DNA of 64,000 nucleotides from Brevibacterium siliguriense (GCF_900105315.1 NZ_LT629766.1:1984001-2048000); one strand, 5' to 3'. Shown: positions 21,371 to 30,452, counted from the stretch's first letter. The notes: generated from the letters alone by a model not told the origin. A program made the numbers and translations.

Positions 21371-22717
21371 ATGAGCGAAATCCGTGACCTCGGCCACTCG
21401 ACCGCACCGGACGACAGCTATCTTGACGAGATGGCTCGGCAGACCCGGGCACGGGCCGCCCAGGCCGCCGAGTGGGTCTCCGACTTCACCGGGACCCCGG
21501 AGTCGAGCCGCTCCGGCATAGCCGCCGGATTGGACGCAGCTCAGGGGGACCTGACGGACCTGCTCCACACCATCCATGACTTGGCCGAGACCGCCTTCGA
21601 GGAGTTCGATTCGGTCGCCGCAATCGCCTCGGTGCTCAAGAAGCAGGGAATCGACGTCGAGACGGGCCTCTTCGGGGTGGAGACCACTCTGCGGGCGACG
21701 ACGGGATCCGGTCACGGTCGCAGGATTGCGATCCTCGCCGAATACGATGCCCTGCCCGAGATCGGGCACGCCTGCGGGCACAACATCATCGCCACCGCCG
21801 GAGTCGGTGCTTTCCTCTCCCTCCACGCCTTGTACGAAAAAGACCCCGAAGCAGTGCCCGGCACCGTCGTTCTGCTCGGCACTCCCGCGGAGGAGGGTCA
21901 TTCGGGCAAGGAAGTCATGGCCCGGGCCGGTGCCTTCGATGGTCTCGACGCGGCCATCATGGTTCACGGTTACGGCTACGACTGCTCCGACCAGGTGTGG
22001 TTGGGCCGCCGCCTGCTGAAGGTCACATACTCAGGGATCGCCGCTCACGCTTCGGCGCAGCCCTTCATGGGGCGCAACGCCCTCGACGCGGCGAATCTCT
22101 TCTACCAGGGGCTCGGCCTGCTGCGGCAGCAGATGCCGCCGATCTCCCGCCTGCACGCGGTCATCACCGACGGTGGAACGCGGCCGTCGATCATCACCGA
22201 ATCCGCCACTGTGCAGTGCTACGTCCGCTCGAAGTTCCCCGAGACGCTCAAGGAGCTCTCCGACCGGGTCGAGGACGCGGCGAAGGGTGCCGCGCTCATG
22301 TCCGGAACCGGGGTCACTGTCGACTGGGACGAACACCCGCCCTCGCTGCCCGTGCGTACGAATTCGGCGCTGACCGCCCGCTGGGCCGAACATGAACAGA
22401 CCCGCGGCCGTCACCCGCTTCCCGCCGGTGTCCTCGACGAATCGATCGCTGCGTCCACGGACTTCGGCAATGTCTCCTACCGGATTCCCGGCATCCATCC
22501 GCTCATCAAGACCGCCGACGCCGAGGTGGCCCTGCATACTCGTGAGTTCGCCGCAGCCGCGAAGTCCCACGCCGCCGAATCCGCGGCCTACGACGGGGCC
22601 TACGGTCTTGCGTGCACCGCCCTGGATTTCCTCGTCGACGATGCCCTCGCCGCCGAGGTGACCGAAGAATTCGCCCGCGACGGGGGAGCGATCGACGTCG
22701 AGCACTTCTTCGACTGA
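21371..22717 (+). CDS. M20 family amidohydrolase, AbgA/AbgB-like
   Basis: A 448-residue M20-type metallohydrolase related to p-aminobenzoyl-glutamate and N-acyl-amino-acid hydrolases. The metal-binding cysteine/histidine motif is in EIGHACGHNIIATAG, the general-base glutamates in TPAEEGHSG, and a dimerisation (lid) domain lies at about residues 215-330. It is followed 49 bases later by an AbgT transporter, so the likely substrates are N-acylated or aminobenzoyl amino acids brought in by that protein. TATGCT lies eight bases before the ATG. Confidence 0.85.
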   Translation: MSEIRDLGHSTAPDDSYLDEMARQTRARAAQAAEWVSDFTGTPESSRSGIAAGLDAAQGDLTDLLHTIHDLAETAFEEFDSVAAIASVLKKQGIDVETGLFGVETTLRATTGSGHGRRIAILAEYDALPEIGHACGHNIIATAGVGAFLSLHALYEKDPEAVPGTVVLLGTPAEEGHSGKEVMARAGAFDGLDAAIMVHGYGYDCSDQVWLGRRLLKVTYSGIAAHASAQPFMGRNALDAANLFYQGLGLLRQQMPPISRLHAVITDGGTRPSIITESATVQCYVRSKFPETLKELSDRVEDAAKGAALMSGTGVTVDWDEHPPSLPVRTNSALTARWAEHEQTRGRHPLPAGVLDESIAASTDFGNVSYRIPGIHPLIKTADAEVALHTREFAAAAKSHAAESAAYDGAYGLACTALDFLVDDALAAEVTEEFARDGGAIDVEHFFD

Positions 22718-22766
22718 GATCGTTCCGCCGCACCCAGACCCGCGCCATCGAAGAGAAGGACCGCTC

Positions 22767-24404
22767 ATGTCGACGACGACAGATGGGAAAGTCGGTTTCG
22801 GCCAGCGCATGCTGGACTGGATCGAACGCATCGGAAACAAGCTGCCCGAACCGTTCACGCTGTTCCTCGGGCTGTTCATCATCACCGGTCTCGTCTCCAC
22901 GGCGATGGCCATGGCCGATGTCACCGTGGCCATTCCCGGCGGCGACGAGACGATCGCTATCAAGGGCCTGTTCACCGGGGAGGGCCTGGCGTGGCTGACC
23001 ACGACGATGGGCGACAACTACATCGGATTCCCGCCCCTGGCCACGGTGCTGCCGATTCTGCTCGCCGTCGGTGTCGCCGAGAAGTCGGGAATGCTCGCCG
23101 CGGCCGTGCGGATCGCCTTCGGCAAGAGCCCCAAGTGGCTGCTGCCCTATGCCGTGGGCTTCGTCGGGGTGGTCGGGTCGATCATGGCCGACTCGGCCTT
23201 CGTCATCATCCCGCCTCTGGCCGCACTCGTGTTCAAGGCTGCCGGCCGACATCCGATGGCGGGTCTCATCGGCGGGTTCGCCGCCACCGGTGCCGGCTAT
23301 TCGACGTCGATCGTCCCCACGAGCCTCGATGCGCTGTTCGCCGGCATCACCACCTCGGTGATGGAGACCCTGCCGAACACCGACTACACCGCGGTCAACC
23401 CGGTATCGAACTACTACTTCAACATCGCCTCATCGATCGTGCTGGCGATCATCGCCGGATTCATCATCGACCGGCTCATCGAACCGAACATGGTGCGCAA
23501 AGGGGTGCCTCGCGAATACGCGAGCGCCTCGGCGAGTGGGCTGGCTAAGGAATACCAAGCTCCCGACAGCCCCTACGGGGATGCCTCGGCGAAGTCAGAT
23601 GGCTCCGACGACGGCGATGCCACCGAGATCAAGGCCGAACTCGAGCCGGAGGAGAAACGCGGACTGATCTGGTCGGTCGTGGCGGCGCTTATCCTCACCG
23701 CGGCCTTCCTCTTCGCATTCCTGCTCCCCGCGTCGCCCTGGCGAAACGAGAACGGCGGATTCCTCCCGGAGTCCCCGCTGCTGTCGTCGATCGTGTTCAT
23801 CGTCTTCGCCTACTTCATGCTCATGGGCGTCGTCTACGGCTTCGTCGTGCGCACCGTGCGGTCGATGAACGACCTGGTGAAGATGATGAGCCAGTCGATC
23901 ATCGACATGATGTCCTTCCTCATTCTCGCGTTCATCCTCGGCCAGTTCATCGCCCTGTTCAATTGGACGGGGATCGGCTCGTGGATCGCCGTCGCCGGTG
24001 CATCGGGGCTCGAGGCGATTGGTCTGACCGGGTTCGCCGCGGTCATCGGGTTCATGCTCCTGGCCAGCGTGCTCAACCTGTTCATCGTGTCCGGATCATC
24101 GATGTGGACGCTCATGGCCGCCGTGTTCGTCCCGCTCTTCGCTCTGCTCGGCTATGAACCGGCGTTCATTCAGGCCGGGTTCCGTGTCGGTGACTCGGCC
24201 ACTCAGGTGATCACACCGCTCAACCCCTACATGATCGTGCTGCTCGGCCTCGTCCGCCGTTATGAGCCGAATGCCGGGCTGGGCACGGTGATCTCCCGAA
24301 TGTTCCCGTTCGTCATCCCGTTCTGGTTGGCCTGGGCCGTGCTGTTGGGCATCTGGTTCCTCTTCGACCTGCCACTGGGCCCGGGCAACGGGATCCGACT
24401 GTGA
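22767..24404 (+). CDS. AbgT family transporter
   Basis: A 545-residue integral membrane protein of the AbgT family, whose members import p-aminobenzoyl-glutamate or export sulphonamides using ion gradients. Family hallmarks include LPEPFTLFLGLFIITGLVS at the N-terminus, GDNYIGFPPLATVLPILLAV, and the hairpin with FIVSGSSMWTLMAAVFVPLF and SATQVITPLNPYMIVLLG. A charged cytoplasmic loop lies near residues 265-300. It sits directly behind the M20 hydrolase, the usual transporter-hydrolase pair. It ends 12 bases from a convergent gene. Confidence 0.9.
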   Translation: MSTTTDGKVGFGQRMLDWIERIGNKLPEPFTLFLGLFIITGLVSTAMAMADVTVAIPGGDETIAIKGLFTGEGLAWLTTTMGDNYIGFPPLATVLPILLAVGVAEKSGMLAAAVRIAFGKSPKWLLPYAVGFVGVVGSIMADSAFVIIPPLAALVFKAAGRHPMAGLIGGFAATGAGYSTSIVPTSLDALFAGITTSVMETLPNTDYTAVNPVSNYYFNIASSIVLAIIAGFIIDRLIEPNMVRKGVPREYASASASGLAKEYQAPDSPYGDASAKSDGSDDGDATEIKAELEPEEKRGLIWSVVAALILTAAFLFAFLLPASPWRNENGGFLPESPLLSSIVFIVFAYFMLMGVVYGFVVRTVRSMNDLVKMMSQSIIDMMSFLILAFILGQFIALFNWTGIGSWIAVAGASGLEAIGLTGFAAVIGFMLLASVLNLFIVSGSSMWTLMAAVFVPLFALLGYEPAFIQAGFRVGDSATQVITPLNPYMIVLLGLVRRYEPNAGLGTVISRMFPFVIPFWLAWAVLLGIWFLFDLPLGPGNGIRL

Positions 24405-24416
24405 GGCTGGCCCCTA

Positions 24417-25436
24417 TCACCGAGGTTGCTGTGCGGGAATCTCAGGCGTCTCCGCCCGAAGCATCTGTGTGACTCCCGCACGCCAGTCGGTGGTGCCGAC
24501 CTCCGCGGCAAGGTCTCCCGGGGTGATCACGCAGGGTTCGTACCAGATCGGCGCCAGCTGGTTGAGTTCGTAGAATGAGCGTTCGAACGCACCGATGGCC
24601 CGGGTCGCCCAACGTGGGACCGAGAGCGGACGCTTGTGTTTCTGCCCAAGAGTGTCCGCTGTGAAGTCGGCGATCTCGGCCAGTGTCGGATTTGATGCCG
24701 GTGCGATCCGCAGCTGATGGGTCCCCGCGGGGACGCCTTTCAGATCCTCTGCCACCCGGATCATGGCGGCTGCATGATCGGCGATGACAGTGATGCCGTG
24801 AGGGACATCAGTCCGTGCCGGCACCATGGCCCGGCGCCCGGCGGAGATCGGTTCGGTGATGCACATGCGCACGACCGACGACCATTTCTCTGCGGTTCTG
24901 CCGAGCAGGTCCCCGGCGATGACGCTCGCACCAGTCGCTGAGTGAGCGTCACGGGCCTCGATGAGCTGCTGTCGGATGTGACCCTTGTCCTCCACCGGAG
25001 CGAATGGTGAGGTTTCGGTGATCGGGGTGTGCAGTCCCGCGAAGGCGTAGACCGACTCCGGGAAGACGACGGGAATGCCGATTTCGGCCGCGGTGTCGAG
25101 AATCGCCGCATCGAGGCGGGGGAGGATCTGCTCCCATATCCGACTGTCATAGGGTGCGTGGGCGCAGGCGAAGATCGCTTCGACTCCCGCCGCGGCTTCA
25201 GTCAATTGGGCGCGATCACTCGCATCGGCCTTGAGGTGGGTCGGCGTGCTGACTGTCGTCATACCAGTCGTTGACGACGTTTCCGATGGGGCGTGCGCAT
25301 TGGCTGCGCCGGCCGAGGTAATGGATGAACCTCCGCCGGAGCGGGTGGCGATGCGGACATCTGTGCCTGACGCGATGAGCTGAGCCGCGATCTCCGAACC
25401 GATCTGACCACTGCCGATGACGAGTGCTGCTTTCAT
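24417..25436 (-). CDS. NAD(P)-binding epimerase/NmrA-type protein
   Basis: A 339-residue Rossmann-fold protein with an N-terminal nucleotide site VIGSGQIGSEIAAQLIASG. The sequence resembles NAD-dependent epimerase/dehydratases of the extended SDR group; the YxxxK catalytic pair is not evident, so it may be a non-catalytic NmrA-like or atypical reductase. It is divergent from a TetR gene and probably controlled by it through the palindrome in between. Confidence 0.7.
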   Translation of the reverse strand: MKAALVIGSGQIGSEIAAQLIASGTDVRIATRSGGGSSITSAGAANAHAPSETSSTTGMTTVSTPTHLKADASDRAQLTEAAAGVEAIFACAHAPYDSRIWEQILPRLDAAILDTAAEIGIPVVFPESVYAFAGLHTPITETSPFAPVEDKGHIRQQLIEARDAHSATGASVIAGDLLGRTAEKWSSVVRMCITEPISAGRRAMVPARTDVPHGITVIADHAAAMIRVAEDLKGVPAGTHQLRIAPASNPTLAEIADFTADTLGQKHKRPLSVPRWATRAIGAFERSFYELNQLAPIWYEPCVITPGDLAAEVGTTDWRAGVTQMLRAETPEIPAQQPR

Positions 25437-25470
25437 AACGGATCCCTTCCGATGCCTCCGAACAATAAAC

Positions 25471-25485
25471 GAGAGCAGTGCTCTC
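25471..25485. promoter_or_regulatory. Palindromic operator for the divergent TetR regulator
   Basis: GAGAGCAGTGCTCTC is a perfect 15-bp palindrome 35 bases before the minus-strand gene. A related half, GAGCGGTGCTC at 25522-25532, lies nearer tetR. Position and symmetry suit a TetR dimer site. Confidence 0.55.
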
Positions 25486-25536
25486 TCGGATCAGCGTAGG
25501 CCTCGACGGTCGACAATTCAAGAGCGGTGCTCACTG

Positions 25537-25565
25537 TTGTCTGCGGTGCTCTCGGAGCGTAGGGT
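25537..25565 (+). promoter_or_regulatory. Promoter of the TetR gene
   Basis: TTGTCT (25537-25542), 17 bases, TAGGGT (25560-25565); the ATG follows six bases later, giving a leaderless message. Confidence 0.55.
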
Positions 25566-25571
25566 GAAGCC

Positions 25572-26282
25572 ATGACTGAGACCCCGCGGCAGCGCGCCCG
25601 CATCGAGACGGAAGCGCAGATCACGGCCATCGGCAATCGCATGGTCGACGAGGGCGGCGTCGACGGGCTGTCGCTGCGGGCGATCGCCCGTGAGCTCGGG
25701 GTTGTCTCCAGCGCGGTGTACCGATACGTGAAGAGCCGCGATGAACTGCTGACGATCCTCATCCGCGACGCCTTCACACAGATCGCCGATGCCGTCGATG
25801 AGGCTCTGGCCGGTCATCGCAGCATCGAGACTCTGGCGCTGGCGATGCTTACATGGTCGCAGGGTCATCCGAATCGGTGGGCGCTCATCTACGGCACTCC
25901 GATCGCCGGTTATGAAGCTCCCCGAGAGGAGACCGTGGTGCCGGGAACGCGGATCATGGTCGCCTTGGCATCCTTGGTGGCGGAGTCGACGACCGGCACC
26001 GAGGCGGGGCCCGGAGATCGCGTGGAGTCGAGGGAGGCAGCGGCGACGAGTCCGACGAGCGGTCAGGGGCAGCCGGGTGGGGGAGCCGCGCTGCAGCCTC
26101 TGCGGGACGGGCTTGCGGAACTCGGCCTTGAGTATGACGATCACGTGATCTTGGACACCGTGACCATCTGGGTTGCGGTCGTCGGGCTGATCAACGGTCT
26201 GCGGTTCGGCCAGTTCGGGCCCGGATTCGAGCGCCTAGAAGACGAACTCATGTCCGGAGTGATCGGTCGCCTCGGCGCGTGA
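25572..26282 (+). CDS. TetR family transcriptional regulator
   Basis: A 236-residue repressor with the TetR HTH at residues about 15-65 (GLSLRAIARELGVVSSAVYRYVKSRDELL) and a WHG-like C-terminal domain (SQGHPNRWALIYGTPIAGYE). An insertion rich in Gly/Ser/Glu lies near residues 140-175. It is divergent from the NAD(P)-binding protein and likely regulates it and itself. The effector is unknown. Confidence 0.88.
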   Translation: MTETPRQRARIETEAQITAIGNRMVDEGGVDGLSLRAIARELGVVSSAVYRYVKSRDELLTILIRDAFTQIADAVDEALAGHRSIETLALAMLTWSQGHPNRWALIYGTPIAGYEAPREETVVPGTRIMVALASLVAESTTGTEAGPGDRVESREAAATSPTSGQGQPGGGAALQPLRDGLAELGLEYDDHVILDTVTIWVAVVGLINGLRFGQFGPGFERLEDELMSGVIGRLGA

Positions 26283-26339
26283 CTCGGTGAACATCGGCGC
26301 GGACGGCGTCGGCCGCCTCGGCGAATGTGAATACGACAA

Positions 26340-26366
26340 CGGCCCTCGATCGTTGATCGAGGGCCG
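26340..26366. terminator. Bidirectional hairpin terminator
   Basis: CGGCCCTCGATC (26340-26351) and GATCGAGGGCCG (26355-26366) form a perfect 12-bp stem with a 3-nt loop, placed between the ends of the convergent tetR and DUF1844 genes. Confidence 0.8.
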
Positions 26367-26392
26367 CGGCCTGAACGGTCAGTGGGGGAGAG

Positions 26393-26764
26393 TCAGCGGA
26401 CGGGGCCGGTGAACTTCTCTCCGGGGCCTTCGCCGGGGGCGTCGGGAATCTCCGAAGCCTCGCGGAATGCCAGCTGCAGGCTGCGCAGTCCATCGCGCAG
26501 CGGGCGGGCATGGTGGTCGCCGATGACGGTGGCGGCACCGGTGACGAAGCCGGCCAGTGCGGTGATGAGCTTGCGGGCCTCGTCGAGGTCCTTGAGGTCG
26601 GCGCCGCGGCCTTCGGCGGTGTCCTCGGCCAGGCCGCACTTGACGGCGGCGGCGGACATGAGGTGGACGGCGCTGGAGGTGATGACCTCGACAGCAGGGA
26701 CCTCGGCGATGTCGCGCGTAACGTCGGCGATCGCCTCGGCGGGTACAGATTCTTCAGAACTCAT
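26393..26764 (-). CDS. DUF1844 domain protein
   Basis: A 123-residue protein with the DUF1844 core VEVITSSAVHLMSAAAVKCG and DEARKLITALAGFVTGAA. It is a conserved actinobacterial neighbour of infC, on the opposite strand as here. Function unknown. No signal peptide is present; the two hydrophobic helices are short and amphipathic. Confidence 0.8.
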   Translation of the reverse strand: MSSEESVPAEAIADVTRDIAEVPAVEVITSSAVHLMSAAAVKCGLAEDTAEGRGADLKDLDEARKLITALAGFVTGAATVIGDHHARPLRDGLRSLQLAFREASEIPDAPGEGPGEKFTGPVR

Positions 26765-26838
26765 GCCATAAGCTTGACATATAAATCAACGCGACGATCA
26801 CAGCAGGCCCTCGATGTGCGAAGAGTCATGAAGCGTAG

Positions 26839-27025
26839 TACACTGGTAGCTGGTGCGAAGCGGAGTCTGTCTCCCACCTTGATCGCGAAGAGCGATCGGG
26901 TCCGAAGATCTGTCCATCAGACATAGTCTGATCGGGTGTAGATCGAGGTGTATTCACTGAACGTACGTTGACCGTACTGCTCGTGTGTGCAGGCTCCCTT
27001 GGCATGTGTCAACGGGAGCCTTTTT
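26839..27025 (+). promoter_or_regulatory. infC leader with intrinsic terminator (putative attenuator)
   Basis: TACACT at 26839-26844 is a likely -10, giving a leader of about 210 bases. Near its end GGCTCCCTTG (26992-27001) pairs with CAACGGGAGCC (27010-27020, one bulged C) and is followed by TTTTT (27021-27025). This is a textbook intrinsic terminator 39 bases before the infC start, so readthrough must be regulated. An L20-binding or IF-3-linked leader is the obvious candidate by analogy with other phyla; I cannot assign the fold to a known family by eye. Confidence 0.65.
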
Positions 27026-27064
27026 CGTTGTCACGACCACATTGGAGCAAAAAGGAGTGAACAC

Positions 27065-27694
27065 ATCAGCGAGACGCGCATCAATGACCGGATTCGGGTT
27101 CCCGAGGTCCGGTTGGTCGGACCCAATGGTGAACAGGTCGGTATCGTTGCCATTCGCAAGGCACTCGATCTCGCCGGTGAAGCTGGCCTCGACCTCGTCG
27201 AGGTAGCCCCGCAGGCGAAGCCACCCGTAGCCAAGCTCATGGACTACGGAAAATTCAAATATGAATCTGCCCAGAAGGCCAGAGAAGCCCGGAAGAACCA
27301 GGCGAACACTGCGCTGAAGGAGATCCGCTTCCGTCTCAAGATCGACGAACACGATTACGAGACGAAGAAGGGCCACGTCACCCGCTTCCTCGAAGGCGGC
27401 GACAAGGTCAAGGTCATGATCATGTTCCGCGGACGTGAGCAGTCCCGCCCCGAGATGGGCATCAAGCTGCTCAACCGCTTGGCCGAAGATGTGTCCGACC
27501 TCGGCTCCGTCGAATCCTCACCGCGAGTCGACGGACGCAATATGGTGATGGTCATCGCCCCGCACAAGTCAAAGTCTGACGCCAAGGCGGAGGCCCGGAA
27601 GGCATCGGCTGGTGCCAAGGGCAAGTCTGCTGAGGTGAAGTCCCGTCGCGATCGGGTTGCTGCAGAGAAGAACTCAGCTCGCCCGGACGCGTGA
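27065..27694 (+). CDS. infC: Translation initiation factor IF-3, probable ATC start
   Basis: IF-3 checks start codons and keeps ribosomal subunits apart. The 209-residue protein has the N-domain ([20 protein letters not shown]), linker, and C-domain ([20 protein letters not shown]), plus a Lys/Ala-rich tail. The ribosome site AAAGGAG (27051-27057) is seven bases before an ATC codon that starts the conserved N-terminus. No in-frame ATG, GTG or TTG fits; the GTG at 27057 is out of frame. Rare start codons in infC are known (AUU in E. coli) and give autoregulation. rpmI and rplT follow in the same direction. Confidence 0.9.
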   Translation: MSETRINDRIRVPEVRLVGPNGEQVGIVAIRKALDLAGEAGLDLVEVAPQAKPPVAKLMDYGKFKYESAQKAREARKNQANTALKEIRFRLKIDEHDYETKKGHVTRFLEGGDKVKVMIMFRGREQSRPEMGIKLLNRLAEDVSDLGSVESSPRVDGRNMVMVIAPHKSKSDAKAEARKASAGAKGKSAEVKSRRDRVAAEKNSARPDA

Positions 27695-27794
27695 GAAATT
27701 AAGTACGTCGCGTTCCAGGTCTGTCCTGGTCTGTGCGTGTGAAGTAGTTGCCAGCGGTTGACGCAGGCAACGAATTGCAAAGGAGAACGGCACT

Positions 27795-28001
27795 ATGCCG
27801 AAGCAGAAGACGAACAGCAGCGCCAAGAAGCGCATGCGCGTGACTGGCAGTGGCAAGATCATGCGTGAAGGCGTGAACAACCAGCACAAGTTCGAGGGCA
27901 AGTCCTCGGCTCGTAAGCGCCGCGTGTCCACCGACCAGGAGATCACCGGCGGCGACCGCGCCATGGCCCGCAAGCTTCTGGGCAAGCTCAAGGGCAGGTG
28001 A
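27795..28001 (+). CDS. rpmI: Ribosomal protein bL35
   Basis: A 68-residue basic protein of the large subunit starting MPKQKTNSSAKKRMRVTGSG, normal length. AAAGGAG precedes the ATG. It is in the conserved infC-rpmI-rplT order. A small T-rich hairpin follows its stop. Confidence 0.97.
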   Translation: MPKQKTNSSAKKRMRVTGSGKIMREGVNNQHKFEGKSSARKRRVSTDQEITGGDRAMARKLLGKLKGR

Positions 28002-28020
28002 GACCCCTTTCGGGTCTTTC
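28001..28020 (+). terminator. Weak hairpin between rpmI and rplT
   Basis: AGACCC (28001-28006) pairs with GGGTCT (28012-28017), followed by TTCTTTCCC. It could end part of the transcripts or mark an RNA processing point before rplT. Confidence 0.4.
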
Positions 28021-28129
28021 TTTCCCGGACAGTCTCCGGGATCTCCCACGGGCAGTCGAAAGCGGCTCCCACAGCTTGAACCAGAGTCCGGCACTGCCGG
28101 CAGATACGAACTTTCTAAAGGAGTAACAC

Positions 28130-28519
28130 GTGGCACGTGTGAAGAGAGCGGTCAACGCTCACAAGAAGCGCCGGGTCATCCTCGACCGGGCAAGCGGCTA
28201 CCGCGGACAGCGCTCGCGCCTGTACCGCAAGGCCAAGGAACAGGTCATCCACTCGCTGGTCTACAGCTACCGTGACCGTCGCAAGCGCAAGGGCGACTTC
28301 CGTCGTCTCTGGATCCAGCGCATCAACGCCGGTGCCCGCGCCAACGGTATGACCTACAACCGTTTCATCCAGGGCCTCAAGGCCGCTGGAGTCGAGGTCG
28401 ACCGTCGCATGCTCGCCGAGCTCGCCGTGAACGACTCGGCCACCTTCGCGCACCTGGTCAAGGTCGCCAAGGAAGCTCTTCCTGCTGACGTCAACGCAGC
28501 GAAGACCGACGCCGCCTGA
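28130..28519 (+). CDS. rplT: Ribosomal protein bL20
   Basis: A 129-residue 23S-binding assembly protein with normal L20 features ([33 protein letters not shown]). The start is GTG at 28130 after AAAGGAG. L20 is the autorepressor of this operon in other bacteria and is a candidate to control the infC leader here. Confidence 0.97.
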   Translation: MARVKRAVNAHKKRRVILDRASGYRGQRSRLYRKAKEQVIHSLVYSYRDRRKRKGDFRRLWIQRINAGARANGMTYNRFIQGLKAAGVEVDRRMLAELAVNDSATFAHLVKVAKEALPADVNAAKTDAA

Positions 28520-28579
28520 GCAGCGTCACTCTGAATATTCGGTCACCACGGTGACTGACCGATCGCCACGGTGATCGAC

Positions 28580-28616
28580 GACGGCCCCGAACTGCAGGTT
28601 CGGGGCCGTCGGTCTT
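28580..28616 (+). terminator. Intrinsic terminator of the infC-rpmI-rplT operon
   Basis: A perfect 13-bp stem (28580-28592 with 28598-28610), 5-nt loop, followed by GGTCTTTT. Confidence 0.9.
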
Positions 28617-28710
28617 TTGACCAGGACTCGCCTTGCTCTCAGCTCAGCTTCCGCGTCTTCACTTCGCACCTCTTCCACTTCAGCATTCAACGGATCGAGA
28701 ATACGGTTTC

Positions 28711-29532
28711 ATGAAACTCCCTGACGTCATCTCCTCACCTCAGTCGAAGCGGATCAAGAACGCCGTGAAGCTGCTCAAGCGCCGTGATCGCAAGGCCACG
28801 GGGCAGTTCCTCGTCGAGGGTCCGCAGGCCGTCCGTGAGGCCCTGGCGCGCAATGGCTCCGTCGTCGAGCTCTTCATTACAGAGGAGGCCGCCGAGGAGC
28901 ATCCCTCGTTCGTCTCCGCGGCAAAGCACGGTCGCATGCAGTGCAGCATCGTCACCCCCGAGGTGCTCACCGAGCTCGCATCGACCGTGAACTCACAAGG
29001 CGTCGTGGCCGTGTGCACGACCCTCGATGTGCAGCTGACCTCCGTGCTCGACAAGGAAGCGCAGCTCGTGGTCGTCCTATCGCAAGTGCGCGATCCGGGC
29101 AACGCCGGCACGATCATTCGCCTGGCCGATGCCGCAGGGGCCGATGCCGTGGTGCTGACCTCATCGTCGGTGGATGTCTACAACGACAAGGTCGTGCGTT
29201 CGACCGCCGGCTCGCTCTTCCACATTCCCGTCGTCACCGGAGTCGGGCTCTCCGAGGTGACCGAACTGGCCCGTGCCCGCGGCCTGCAGGTGCTTGCCGC
29301 CGACGCGAACGATGAAGCCCACGATCTGCACCACCCGTGGGACACCGGTCTCGACCTCACTGCACGAACTGCGTGGGTCTTCGGCAATGAGGCGTGGGGG
29401 ATGAGCGCCGAGGATCTGGAGCTGTGCGATTCGTCCGTGGCCGTCCCGATCTACGGCTCGGCCGAGAGCCTCAACCTCGGCACCGCCGCCGGAGTCTGCA
29501 TCTACGAAAGTGCTCGCAACCAGCGGATGTGA
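28711..29532 (+). CDS. TrmH/SpoU family RNA 2'-O-methyltransferase
   Basis: A 273-residue SPOUT methyltransferase with an N-terminal substrate-binding domain (SPQSKRIKNAVKLLKRRDRK) and the knotted catalytic domain with LSQVRDPGNAGTIIRLADAA, VFGNEAWGMS and VPIYGSAESLNLGTAAGVC. It probably methylates a 23S rRNA or tRNA ribose, as in the actinobacterial RNA methyltransferases found after rplT; target not assignable. ATG 28711 is chosen because homology begins there; an in-frame upstream codon at 28633 lies just after the operon terminator. Confidence 0.9.
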   Translation: MKLPDVISSPQSKRIKNAVKLLKRRDRKATGQFLVEGPQAVREALARNGSVVELFITEEAAEEHPSFVSAAKHGRMQCSIVTPEVLTELASTVNSQGVVAVCTTLDVQLTSVLDKEAQLVVVLSQVRDPGNAGTIIRLADAAGADAVVLTSSSVDVYNDKVVRSTAGSLFHIPVVTGVGLSEVTELARARGLQVLAADANDEAHDLHHPWDTGLDLTARTAWVFGNEAWGMSAEDLELCDSSVAVPIYGSAESLNLGTAAGVCIYESARNQRM

Positions 29533-29680
29533 GGGACAGGGCGGCCTCGGTAGTTTGGGGAAGGTGCTCCTGACTGGCTCGCTGAACTGCGGAAGTGATT
29601 CAATTCTGCGCCGTTCTGCGCTACTGTGACGACAAGTGAGCTAGTCGATTAACAGCAGCAGTCAGGGCGGTGAGACGAGC

Positions 29681-29968
29681 GTGGTTGAGTTATCCGAGGC
29701 GCCGAAATCTTTGTCAACGCTGCGAAGCCATCACCTCAAAGAGGCGGTCGAATCGGTCGTCGTCTTCTCAACTGTTGCGGGGATCTTCTGGCTCCTCGAT
29801 TTCGCCACGGGTGCTTCACCGTCGGTACCGCAGCTGTTGGTCACGGTGACGGTGCCTGCTGCACTTCTCAAGGAATATGTCGTCTACGCCTCAGCAGTGA
29901 AGAGACTGGGATTCATCGATGTTCCGAAGGCGGCTATGGCGGACACCTCAGCTTCCTACCGACACTGA
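29681..29968 (+). CDS. Small membrane protein of unknown function
   Basis: A 95-residue protein with two hydrophobic segments (about residues 25-43 and 49-68) and short charged ends. The GTG start at 29681 is the only suitable codon near the first conserved-looking sequence, with only a weak ribosome site. I do not recognise the family. It stands alone between the methyltransferase and a VOC gene. Confidence 0.55.
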   Translation: MVELSEAPKSLSTLRSHHLKEAVESVVVFSTVAGIFWLLDFATGASPSVPQLLVTVTVPAALLKEYVVYASAVKRLGFIDVPKAAMADTSASYRH

Positions 29969-30032
29969 ATCGCGGACGACTTTGGGTTCATAGCACGCGA
30001 ACGACCTCGGAGACCGACCGTCAGTTACGAAC

Positions 30033-30452
30033 TTATTCGGCCGCTGCTGCGGCCTTGGCGGTCTGCTCATTGGCGACGAGTTCCCAGATGTAGCCGTCGA
30101 GGTCAGCGAAGTAGCCCATGTACGATCCATCGACGTCCTGGCCTCCATCTGCTGATCCGCCGGCGGAGGCAGCACGGTCGAGCACCTCGTCGATCTCGGC
30201 TCGGGTGGCGAACGCACAGGAGATGATGCTGGCGCCCGGGACAGGGTTCTTCGAACCGGGTCGGCCTGAGAGCTCGAGGTACTGGCCGTATTCGTCTGCG
30301 GTGATGAAGAAGATCGACAGATTGGGCAGTTCGAAGGCGACGATGCCATCTTCCACTCCGTCGGTTTCGAGTCCGAGTCCATCGGCGTAGAAGTTCGCGG
30401 TGGCCTGCGGGTCGGCGACGGGCAATGACAGGATCGTTGTCAGTGGTTTCAT
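30033..30452 (-). CDS. VOC family protein (glyoxalase/bleomycin-resistance type)
   Basis: A 139-residue member of the vicinal oxygen chelate superfamily (LPVADPQATANFYADGLGLE at the start and GYFADLDGYIWELV at the end). Substrate unknown. TAGACT (reverse complement at 30459-30464) lies six bases before the ATG, so the message is leaderless. It is divergent from the pentapeptide-repeat gene, whose start is 73 bases away. Confidence 0.8.
   Translation of the reverse strand: MKPLTTILSLPVADPQATANFYADGLGLETDGVEDGIVAFELPNLSIFFITADEYGQYLELSGRPGSKNPVPGASIISCAFATRAEIDEVLDRAASAGGSADGGQDVDGSYMGYFADLDGYIWELVANEQTAKAAAAAE

Noticed and set aside
26774-26779. TTGACA as the infC -35 element
   Set aside because: The distance to the TACACT hexamer at 26839 is far too long and no -10 lies 17 bases downstream.
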